DNA of 64,000 bases, from contig NZ_VCPD01000001.1 of the NCBI RefSeq assembly GCF_005938215.1, positions 62,001 through 126,000 on the forward strand, given 5' to 3'. The notes beneath the pieces were generated by a model, which saw nothing but the letters and a program-made list of their open reading frames with translations, was not told where the DNA came from and did no database searches. This DNA is from Ruegeria sediminis (GTDB lineage: Bacteria > Pseudomonadota > Alphaproteobacteria > Rhodobacterales > Rhodobacteraceae). Shown piece by piece: positions 57,718 through 64,000 of this stretch (its first letter is position 1; each line of letters opens with the position of its first letter). A program made the translations under genes and the position numbers.

Positions 57718-57740
57718 CGTAGGGCGGGGTTCACCCCGCC
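57718..57740 (+). repeat. CGTAGG palindromic repeat, copy f
   Basis: CGTAGGGCGGGGTTCACCCC continuing GCC: arms GGCGGGG and CCCCGCC. An extra head CGTAGGGC lies just before it (57710-57717), giving a tandem start. Confidence 0.6.
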
Positions 57741-57857
57741 AATGCACCCCGAAATCGGCCGTCCGTACTTTGTACAAACCGGACACCCCCCTCCCCGGCG
57801 CGTGTACAAAACGGACATTTCCGCCTTCCCTGCTGCCTGCATCCCGCCAGCCGGGGA

Positions 57858-58628
57858 TCAGCCCACATTCGCCTCCAGCCAGTCCGCGATCTGCCCCGCC
57901 ACCTTCTCCCACCCCGGTTCCAGGAACAGGAAATGCGCGTGGCCCTCGGCCAGAATGAACGTCCCGCGGTCTCCGTACCGCTCGGCCAGGTCGCGGCAGG
58001 TGTCGGGATTCACCGCCCGGTCCTCGGCGCCCGAGACCACCAGGACCGGGCAATCCACCTTGTCGATATCGACCTTCATCGCCGCGTGGTCGTCGAACAT
58101 CCAGAAGAACATCTCGAACATCACCCGCCCGCTTTCCGCGCCCAAGCGATTGAAAACATTATGTTGTTCTGCCTCGCTCAGCTTGTTGAGGGCAAAAGGC
58201 GCCATCAGGTCGAACTCCACCCGCATGGGCTGTTTCCAGAACGCCCCGCCCTCCATCAGCGCCTGCGGCACCGCCCGTTCGTCGTCGGTCGCCGGCAGCG
58301 TTCCCCAGGGCGCGTTGGGGTTGATCAGCACGATGGCGCTCGCCAGCCCCCGCGTCGCCACCTTCTGCGCCGCCACTCCGGCGATGGCATGACCCAGGAT
58401 GACCGGCTTGCCGCCCAGCCCCCGCACGAATTCGGCAATATCGTCGGCATAATCCATCACGCTGGTATCAGCCAGCCGCGGGTCCGGCTCGTCCCCGGGA
58501 TCGCCGCCGTGATATCGCAGCGCCGGCGTGTGCACCGTCCAGCCGCGGTCGCGGAAAAACCCGGCGTAATCCTCCATGCACCAAGGCCCTGCAAAGGCCC
58601 CGTGGATCAACACGATCTCTTTCGTCAT
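57858..58628 (-). CDS. alpha/beta hydrolase-fold protein lacking the nucleophile serine
   Basis: 256 residues from ATG 58628. IVLIHGAFAGPWCMEDYAGF is the oxyanion region; the nucleophile elbow, usually GxSxG, reads VILGHAIAGVAAQKV with Ala81 (codon GCC at 58388-58386) where Ser is expected. The acid (SGAEDRAVNP) and His (EGHAHFLFLEPG) are kept. It is therefore either a non-hydrolytic member of the fold (binding protein, cofactor-free dioxygenase or lyase) or inactive. A longer frame to 58682 is unlikely. Confidence 0.83.
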   Translation of the reverse strand: MTKEIVLIHGAFAGPWCMEDYAGFFRDRGWTVHTPALRYHGGDPGDEPDPRLADTSVMDYADDIAEFVRGLGGKPVILGHAIAGVAAQKVATRGLASAIVLINPNAPWGTLPATDDERAVPQALMEGGAFWKQPMRVEFDLMAPFALNKLSEAEQHNVFNRLGAESGRVMFEMFFWMFDDHAAMKVDIDKVDCPVLVVSGAEDRAVNPDTCRDLAERYGDRGTFILAEGHAHFLFLEPGWEKVAGQIADWLEANVG

Positions 58629-58755
58629 GAAAACGCCTCCCTGCTTTCCCTGTACAAAGTGCCAGAATAGCGCAGGAACCATGCGGGCACTAAGCCTATC
58701 CTACATCTTCGTGATCCCCGTTGCGCTTGGCCTTGCGCCCCCTAAACTTCTTCCC

Positions 58756-59637
58756 ATGACATTCATCGTCGAAAACCAGCTGCCGCTGCTGCTTTTGTCC
58801 TTTCTGATCGGATCGGTCGGCACCGCCTTTTTGTTCCGCAAGCCGGCCGAGCACACGGCCTGGAAGATCGCGGATCTGGTCTGGGTCCTGCTTGGCGGCA
58901 TCGGCGCGCTGGTGGCGGTGCTGGCGGGGCTGTACACCGAGGACAGCTCGCGCCTGGACCGGCAGATCGACCTCGCCTATGCCGCCACCACCGCCTTCGA
59001 CCGCGACGCCGCGCGGTTCCGGCTGCGTTTCTGCGATCCGGCTTATGATCCCGATACCGAGGTCCTGTGCGAGAAGGTCGAGTTCCTGTCGGCCTCGACC
59101 GCCAGCAATGCCGACCTGCCCCTTTTCATCGCCGTCACCAACGAGGTCGCGCCACTGCAAGGGCTACGGTTCCTGTTCGGCGGCGACAAGGAGCGCGACG
59201 AGATGCGCGAGATGGCGGCGCGGGCGGATGCCTTCGACATCGATCAGTTCCTTGTCTTCACCACGCTCGACGCGCCCACGCAGCAGGCGGTGGACAACAT
59301 GCGCCGCAAGGTGCCCGCGATCGCCGGCGACTACATGATCCTGGCGCAAAGCTATGACGACCTGGTCGAGCAGGTCGGCAAGCTGAAGGACGAATGGGAG
59401 ATTCTGCAGGCCAATGCCGAGATCCTGATGCTGCAGGTGATCGCGCTGTGCCTGATCGCCTTCGCCGCTCCCTTCCGGCTGGGCCGGTCCCTGGTGGAAC
59501 TGCGCAAGAGCCTCAGCGCCGGTAAGCCTGCGCCAGCCGTTCGGGATCGACCCCCAGAAAATACCGGGCCAGCGTCCACAGGTTCCGTGCCCCCCGCCGC
59601 AGCCAACCCGAGCGGCGATAACGCTCCGCACTCGTGA
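58756..59637 (+). CDS. membrane protein of unknown function
   Basis: 293 residues. Two N-terminal membrane helices (about 8-24 and 38-59, LVWVLLGGIGALVAVLAGLY), a soluble part with cysteines (RFCDPAYDPDTEVLCEK) and a third helix near 240-256 (LQVIALCLIAFAAPFRLG), then a Pro/Ala-rich tail. Not recognised. ATG 58756 is used; ATG 58681 is possible. The last 125 bases overlap the 3' end of the opposing glycosyltransferase gene, which may mean the tail is dispensable. Confidence 0.7.
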   Translation: MTFIVENQLPLLLLSFLIGSVGTAFLFRKPAEHTAWKIADLVWVLLGGIGALVAVLAGLYTEDSSRLDRQIDLAYAATTAFDRDAARFRLRFCDPAYDPDTEVLCEKVEFLSASTASNADLPLFIAVTNEVAPLQGLRFLFGGDKERDEMREMAARADAFDIDQFLVFTTLDAPTQQAVDNMRRKVPAIAGDYMILAQSYDDLVEQVGKLKDEWEILQANAEILMLQVIALCLIAFAAPFRLGRSLVELRKSLSAGKPAPAVRDRPPENTGPASTGSVPPAAANPSGDNAPHS

Positions 59638-60190
59638 GTGCCCGGGCAGGCAGCAATCCAGCGCGCGGCAAGGCGCGCACCAGCGCCACATCCTCCATCA
59701 GAGGCTGATCGGGATAGCCACCCGCTGCGTCATAGTCGGATCGCGAAACCAGCAGCCCCTGATCGCCATAGGGAAGCCCGAAGACGCGGCTGCGCAGGTT
59801 GGCCCAGCCTGCGACCCAAAGCGGCCAGAACCCCTTGGCGCGGAAGCCCAGCCGGAATGCTGCGGGGCGTGGCGTTGTTTCCAGATGGCTCAGAACGGCT
59901 TGGGCCCAACCCGGTTCAAGCACGGAATCCGCGTGCAGCACCAGCAGCCAGTCGCCCTTGGCCGCGGCGCAACCGCGGCGCAACTGCCCGCCCCGGGACG
60001 GCGGTCCGTTGACGATCTGCGCCCCCGCGCTTTCGGCGATCTTCGCCGTATGATCCGATGACCCGCCATCGCTGACCACCAACTCGCAGATCAGCCCCGC
60101 CTGCAGCCCCTCCATCAGCGCCTCGAGCGTTTTGGGCAGATCCTCTTCCGCGTTCAGGGTCGGGATGACGATGCTGATCGGGGCGGGCAC
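59513..60190 (-). CDS. family 2 glycosyltransferase
   Basis: 225 residues. GT-A motifs: ISIVIPTLNAEEDLPKTLEA, VVSDGGSSDHTAKIAESAGA, GDWLLVLHADSVLEP (DxD-like HAD) and GGYPDQPLMEDVALVRALPR. It is close to the TIGR04283-type GT2 enzymes. Acceptor and donor unknown. Starts ATG 60190; its 3' end overlaps the opposing membrane-protein gene by 125 bases. Confidence 0.85.
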   Translation of the reverse strand: MPAPISIVIPTLNAEEDLPKTLEALMEGLQAGLICELVVSDGGSSDHTAKIAESAGAQIVNGPPSRGGQLRRGCAAAKGDWLLVLHADSVLEPGWAQAVLSHLETTPRPAAFRLGFRAKGFWPLWVAGWANLRSRVFGLPYGDQGLLVSRSDYDAAGGYPDQPLMEDVALVRALPRAGLLPARALTSAERYRRSGWLRRGARNLWTLARYFLGVDPERLAQAYRR

Positions 60191-60263
60191 GTGTCTCTCC
60201 TCTGGTCATGGTCGCGGGATTTCCTATATCACGTGGTCCAAGGAAATGACGAGGACCCGCCCC

Positions 60264-61001
60264 ATGCCAACCCGCCGCATCCTGCGCCTGTCCGGCAAGG
60301 ACACCGAAGAATTCCTGCAAGGGCTGATCACCAATGACGTAAAACGGCTGGATCAGGGGCTGGTCTATGCCGCGATGCTGACGCCGCAGGGAAAATACAT
60401 CGCGGATTTCTTTCTGGCGCGCGATGGCGACGCCGTGCTGCTGGATGTCGCCGAAGAGCTGGCGGACAGTCTGGTCAAACGCCTTGGCATGTACAAGCTG
60501 CGCGCCGATGTGACGATCGAAGACAGCGGGCTGCACCTGCAGCGCGGCACCGGTTCGGCCCCTGAGGGCGCCCTGCCCGATCCGCGTCATCCCGACATGG
60601 GTTGGCGCGCCTATTCTCCATCGCCCGAAAGCGACGACGGCACCGACTGGGACGCGATCCGGGTGGCGCATTGCATCCCGGAAACCGGCATCGAACTGAC
60701 CCCCGATAGCTTCATCCTGGAAGCCGGTTTCGAGGCCGTGAACGGCGTCGATTTCCGCAAGGGCTGTTACGTCGGTCAAGAGGTCACCGCGCGGATGAAG
60801 CACAAGACCGAACTTCGCAAGGGGCTTCGCGTTGTCGCCATCGACGGCGCTGCTCCGTTGGGCAGCGAAATCACGGCTGACGGCAAGCCGGCGGGCACGC
60901 TGTTCACCCGTTCGGGTGACCGCGCCATCGCCTATCTTCGCCTAGACCGCGCGCAATCCCGGATGAAGGCAGGCGAAGCGACCCTGAGTCTCGCGGACTG
61001 A
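60264..61001 (+). CDS. ygfZ: tRNA-modifying/Fe-S maintenance protein YgfZ
   Basis: 245 residues. The signature DFRKGCYVGQEVTARM is present, with EFLQGLITNDVKRLDQGLVY and MLTPQGKYIADFFLARDG in the folate-binding (GcvT-like) domain. YgfZ/Iba57 uses folate to assist iron-sulfur cluster repair. GAGG nine bases before ATG 60264 supports this start; ATG 60246 is an alternative. Confidence 0.9.
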   Translation: MPTRRILRLSGKDTEEFLQGLITNDVKRLDQGLVYAAMLTPQGKYIADFFLARDGDAVLLDVAEELADSLVKRLGMYKLRADVTIEDSGLHLQRGTGSAPEGALPDPRHPDMGWRAYSPSPESDDGTDWDAIRVAHCIPETGIELTPDSFILEAGFEAVNGVDFRKGCYVGQEVTARMKHKTELRKGLRVVAIDGAAPLGSEITADGKPAGTLFTRSGDRAIAYLRLDRAQSRMKAGEATLSLAD

Positions 61002-61112
61002 CCGCCCCCCTGTGACCAAAACGGCTCGACGCGGGATTCCGGCGGCATATGGATTTGAACTCCGCCCCCACCCGCGTCACACTCCCGCCAGTGACCTGAC
61101 CGGGATATCCTC

Positions 61113-62042
61113 ATGTTTCAGCTCTATGCCGCAATCTGGCGCGTCAGTTCGGGCCGCCAGATCGTTCTCATCGTTCTCTCCATCGCCATCGCGGCTCTGG
61201 CGGCGGTGCCACTGGAGTTTCAGCGCGACATCGTCAACCACCTGACGGCGCAGGACGCCGACAAGGAGATGCTGCTGCTGTTGGGTTCGGGCATGATGGC
61301 CGTCATTCTGCTGAGTCTGTTCCTGAAATGGGTGCTGGGTTTTCGGGCCGGTACACTCGGCGAGGACATCATCCGGCTGATCCGCAGCCGCCTTGTTGGC
61401 CGCGCGGCGGAAATCGGCGAACGCGGTGATGACGTGCGCCGGGGAACCTTGACGACTGCGGTGTCCGCCGAGGCGGAGGAACTGGGCAAATTCGCCGGGG
61501 GAGCGTTTTCCGATCCGGTGGTGCAGATCGGAACGCTGATAAGCGTGATCGGCTACATTTCGTCAACCCAGCCGGGGCTGGGCCTGATCGCGCTTTCGAT
61601 GATCGTGCCGCAGGTGGTCATCGTTCTGATCTCGCAGCGCAAGGTGAACACTTTCGTCGCCGAACGGGTCCGGATTCTGCGTGCGGCGACGGATCAGTTG
61701 ACCGCAAAGGAGATCGAGGAAATCAGCCGGGAGGCCAACGACCGCTTCGACGCGATTTTCGAAACGCGGCGGAGGATGTTCTTGTGGAAGCTGTCCGCGA
61801 AATTCCTGCTGAGTACGATAAACGGGGCCGGGACGGTCGGCGTCCTCATGCTGGGGGGCTGGCTGGTTCTGAACGGCAAGACCGACGTCGGAACGGTCGT
61901 CGCCGCGACGAGCGGCCTGACCCGCATCCAGGGGCCAACGGCCTTTCTCATCGCCTTCTACCGTCAGGTCAGCGCAAATCGGATCAAATACGAATTGTTG
62001 CTGGAACTATTCGAACCCAGCAACACTCGCCTCGCACGTTGA
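61113..62042 (+). CDS. ABC-exporter-type membrane domain without ATPase
   Basis: 309 residues. About six membrane segments fit an ABC type IV exporter domain (FQLYAAIWRVSSGRQIVLIV, LIVLSIAIAALAAVPLEF, LGLIALSMIVPQVVIVLIS, GTVGVLMLGGWLVLNGK). The usual linker region GPTAFLIAFYRQVSANRIKY is there, but the frame stops before any nucleotide-binding domain. No Walker A follows in any frame before efp, so it is a natural half or a truncated gene. An NBD partner must be elsewhere if it works. Confidence 0.72.
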   Translation: MFQLYAAIWRVSSGRQIVLIVLSIAIAALAAVPLEFQRDIVNHLTAQDADKEMLLLLGSGMMAVILLSLFLKWVLGFRAGTLGEDIIRLIRSRLVGRAAEIGERGDDVRRGTLTTAVSAEAEELGKFAGGAFSDPVVQIGTLISVIGYISSTQPGLGLIALSMIVPQVVIVLISQRKVNTFVAERVRILRAATDQLTAKEIEEISREANDRFDAIFETRRRMFLWKLSAKFLLSTINGAGTVGVLMLGGWLVLNGKTDVGTVVAATSGLTRIQGPTAFLIAFYRQVSANRIKYELLLELFEPSNTRLAR

Positions 62043-62109
62043 GGTCGCGGCCCCTGGCAGAGCTGCGCCAACCGAGCCCGAATGGAGTGACCGGGTTGGT
62101 GACGCGACG

Positions 62110-62673
62110 TTATGCGCGCTCGGAATACTCCATGGTCTCGGTGTTCACCACGATCATTTCGTCCTGCGCGATGAAGGGCGGAACCATGACCTTGACGCCG
62201 TTGTCGAGAAGCGCCGGCTTGAACGAGTTTGCCGCCGTCTGGCCTTTGACGACCGGCTCGGTCTCGACGATCTTGCAGATCACCTTTTGCGGCAGCGTGG
62301 CGTTCAGCGCCTCGCTGTCATAGAATTCCACCACGATGGTCATGCCATCCTGCAGGAACGGCCGGCGCTCGCCCAAGAGGTCCGCAGGCAGTTCGATCTG
62401 CTCGTAGGATTCGGCGTCCATGAAAACCAGCATCCCATCGGTTTCATAGAGAAATTGCTGGTCCTTCTGCTCCAGACGGACGCGTTCGACCTTGTCCGCC
62501 GACCGGAAACGTTCATTCAGTTTCGATCCGTTGCGGAGGTTGCGGAGTTCCACCTGAGCGAAAGCGCCGCCCTTGCCCGGCTTCACATGATCGACCTTGA
62601 CCGCGGCCCACAGGCCGCCGTTGTGCTCCAGAACATTGCCGGGGCGGATTTCGTTCCCATTGATCTTGGGCAT
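62110..62673 (-). CDS. efp: elongation factor P
   Basis: 187 residues, three beta-barrels. The tip loop [16 protein letters not shown] carries Lys (position about 33) that many bacteria modify; no epmA or earP-like gene is visible. The end domain has [20 protein letters not shown]. It relieves ribosome stalling at polyproline. Starts ATG 62673. Confidence 0.96.
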   Translation of the reverse strand: MPKINGNEIRPGNVLEHNGGLWAAVKVDHVKPGKGGAFAQVELRNLRNGSKLNERFRSADKVERVRLEQKDQQFLYETDGMLVFMDAESYEQIELPADLLGERRPFLQDGMTIVVEFYDSEALNATLPQKVICKIVETEPVVKGQTAANSFKPALLDNGVKVMVPPFIAQDEMIVVNTETMEYSERA

Positions 62674-62715
62674 GACTAAATTCCTTCACACATGGTTGAT
62701 GCGCCGTTCGGCGAC

Positions 62716-62744
62716 CCTATATCTGGCGGGACCGGACCTGGCAA
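62716..62744 (-). promoter_or_regulatory. candidate sigma70 promoter of efp
   Basis: Minus strand: TTGCCA (62744-62739), 17-base spacer, TATAGG (62721-62716), about 43 bases before the ATG. Confidence 0.55.
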
Positions 62745-62892
62745 GACAACGAGACCTAGTGCTGCAATTGCAGAAAGCTATGCAACTGACGCAACGCTAA
62801 TATGCAAATTAGGTGTATCCGAATCGCGCTTTATCGGTCATAAGGACCGCCACGCCGAAAATTGCAAGAGCAAGAACAACAAGGGAAACGAG

Positions 62893-63213
62893 ATGAGAGA
62901 TTTCGTTGACGGCACAGCCTTTAACAACGAGCAGGGCAACCGCGCTCGCAAACTGTTTGCGGCCGTTGTACTGGCCGCACTGGATGATGCCATCGCCGAT
63001 GACAAGAAGTACGGCAACGGGCCCGAGCAGATCGCCCGCTGGGCGCGCTCGCGCGACGGCCGTGAAGTGCTGACCTGCGCAGGCATCGACCCGAACGAAC
63101 GCGTCGTTCAGGGCCTGATGGAATTCGTTGGCCGCGGCGTCCGTACCTCGGTCGCGCTTTCGCGCGAGGAAAGCGAGCGCCGCAACGCCGCGCAGCAGGC
63201 CGAAGCCGCCTGA
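62893..63213 (+). CDS. DUF6280 family protein
   Basis: 106 residues. RDFVDGTAFNNEQGNRARKL, ALDDAIADDKKYGNGPEQIA and RWARSRDGREVLTCAGIDPN match a small Rhodobacterales family (DUF6280) of unknown role. AAGGGAAACG precedes ATG 62893. It is helical and mostly hydrophilic, with no signal peptide. A strong terminator follows, so it is monocistronic. Confidence 0.8.
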   Translation: MRDFVDGTAFNNEQGNRARKLFAAVVLAALDDAIADDKKYGNGPEQIARWARSRDGREVLTCAGIDPNERVVQGLMEFVGRGVRTSVALSREESERRNAAQQAEAA

Positions 63214-63232
63214 CGTAACCGAATACCACTGA

Positions 63233-63267
63233 AAAAAGGCGCGCCCCTGACGGTGGCGCGCCTTTTT
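63233..63267 (+). terminator. rho-independent terminator
   Basis: AAAAAGGCGCGCC (63233-63245), nine-base loop, GGCGCGCCTTTTT (63255-63267): a 13-bp stem with a U-run. It ends the DUF6280 transcript. Confidence 0.93.
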
Positions 63268-63388
63268 CTTCGGCCCGGCCTACCTGAGCAGACGGCGTAA
63301 TGTCGGATTCGCGATCGAATTGGGCCATCGGGGACTTTTCCTCGGAGGTCAAATCGGGTCATGTGCGCGCGTAAACAGGAGGCTGGCC

Positions 63389-64000
63389 ATGGTTCGCGCC
63401 ATCATGATTCAAGGCACCGGGAGCAATGTCGGCAAATCGGTGCTGGTCGCCGGTCTTGCACGCGCCTACACGCGGCGCGGATTGCGTGTCGCCCCGTTCA
63501 AGCCGCAGAACATGTCGAACAACGCCGCCGTGACCGAAAACGGTGGCGAGATCGGCCGTGCCCAGGCCCTTCAGGCCCGTGCCGCAAAACGCCCCGCGCT
63601 TACGGACATGAACCCGATCCTGCTGAAGCCCGAGACCGATACCGGAGCGCAGATCATCGTGCAGGGGCGCCGCGCCGGAACGATGAAGGCCGGCGACTAC
63701 CGCAAGGACAAATCGAAACTTCTGGGCGCTGCATTGGAGAGTTTCGACCGCCTCTGCGCGGATGCGGATCTGGTGCTGGTCGAAGGCGCGGGCAGCCCCG
63801 CCGAGACGAACCTGCGCAACGGCGACATCGCCAACATGGGCTTTGCCTGCGCCGCCGGTGTGCCGGTGGTGCTGGTTGGCGACATACACCGGGGCGGGGT
63901 CATCGCCCAGATCGTGGGTACGCGGGCAGTTCTGGATCCCGGCGACCTCGGGACGATCCGTGGATTTGCGGTGAACCGGTTCAAGGGCGACGTGTCCCTG
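63389..64000 (+). CDS. cobQ: cobyric acid synthase, 5' part (runs off window)
   Basis: 204 codons are visible and there is no stop before the window end. The N-terminus [20 protein letters not shown] is the CobQ P-loop-like start; [40 protein letters not shown] and [15 protein letters not shown] follow. It amidates adenosyl-cobyrinic acid a,c-diamide in cobalamin synthesis, glutamine-dependent through a C-terminal domain outside the window. ATG 63389 has AGGAGG upstream. I see no cobalamin riboswitch in the 120 bases before it. Confidence 0.95.
   Translation, partial: MVRAIMIQGTGSNVGKSVLVAGLARAYTRRGLRVAPFKPQNMSNNAAVTENGGEIGRAQALQARAAKRPALTDMNPILLKPETDTGAQIIVQGRRAGTMKAGDYRKDKSKLLGAALESFDRLCADADLVLVEGAGSPAETNLRNGDIANMGFACAAGVPVVLVGDIHRGGVIAQIVGTRAVLDPGDLGTIRGFAVNRFKGDVSL

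Noticed and set aside
63268..63388. Possible cobalamin riboswitch upstream of cobQ
   Set aside because: No B12-box (GCCACTG-like core) or recognisable multi-stem layout in the 120 bases before the ATG.

Overview
The window is a GC-rich (roughly two-thirds G+C by eye), gene-dense chromosomal segment of an alphaproteobacterium. It most likely comes from the Rhodobacterales (Rhodobacteraceae/Roseobacteraceae). Reasons: a class I PHB locus with PhaR and phasin, ThyX instead of ThyA, small families typical of that order (DUF2842, DUF6280, DUF6151, DUF1194, LdtR-type MarR, SdhE), and promoters of the TTGNCN-17-TANNNT type. I saw no rRNA, tRNA, CRISPR array, insertion sequence or prophage. About 70 protein genes cover more than 90% of the bases.

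Layout. 0-8.2 kb: a methyltransferase, a GST, L-serine dehydratase, a drug/metabolite exporter, thiamine pyrophosphokinase, a long acidic protein of unknown function, and purA with a DUF2842 gene. 8.4-12.4 kb: a cobalt-type nitrile hydratase operon (alpha, beta, accessory), divergent from secG-pyrG. 12.4-17.5 kb: small metabolic and hypothetical genes, including a tandem TerB pair coupled to a PhnD-like protein. 17.6-21 kb: a complete polar amino acid ABC transporter. 21-23.2 kb: an acyltransferase-TPR fusion and a GDCCVxC zinc-ribbon-like protein. 23.3-28.1 kb: a gamma-glutamylation (Puu-like) amine catabolism operon with two glutamine-synthetase paralogues. 28.2-31.2 kb: a DegT aminotransferase behind a perfect palindrome, and a class III cyclase-TPR protein. 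31.2-35.8 kb: the PHB locus phaR, phaP, phaC and divergent phaZ.

35.8-41 kb: hydrolases and thrS. 41.2-43.7 kb: a four-gene bufferin-type RiPP operon (Cys-containing secreted precursor, DUF692 MNIO enzyme, DUF2063 partner, DoxX membrane protein), which I consider the most interesting system here. 43.7-56 kb: mixed housekeeping (csp, thyX, glyoxalase, paired DUF1194 proteins, ldtR, sdhE, aspartate aminotransferase, MATE pump, parE). 56.1-57.7 kb: an AT-rich orphan gene followed by a cluster of small palindromic repeats, the one stretch that looks foreign or plastic. 57.8-64 kb: hydrolase, glycosyltransferase, ygfZ, an ABC membrane domain without ATPase, efp, a DUF6280 gene and the 5' end of cobQ, which runs off the window.

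Regulation can be read in several places. CTGC-N3-GCAG PhaR-type boxes sit on the phaP and phaC/phaZ promoters, with near-matches ahead of phaR. A 21-bp element containing TTTGATCAAA occurs twice in the Puu-like cluster. TAACTTTT-C-AAAAGTTA overlaps the -10 of the DegT gene. Many genes are translationally coupled through ATGA, GTGA or TGATG overlaps.
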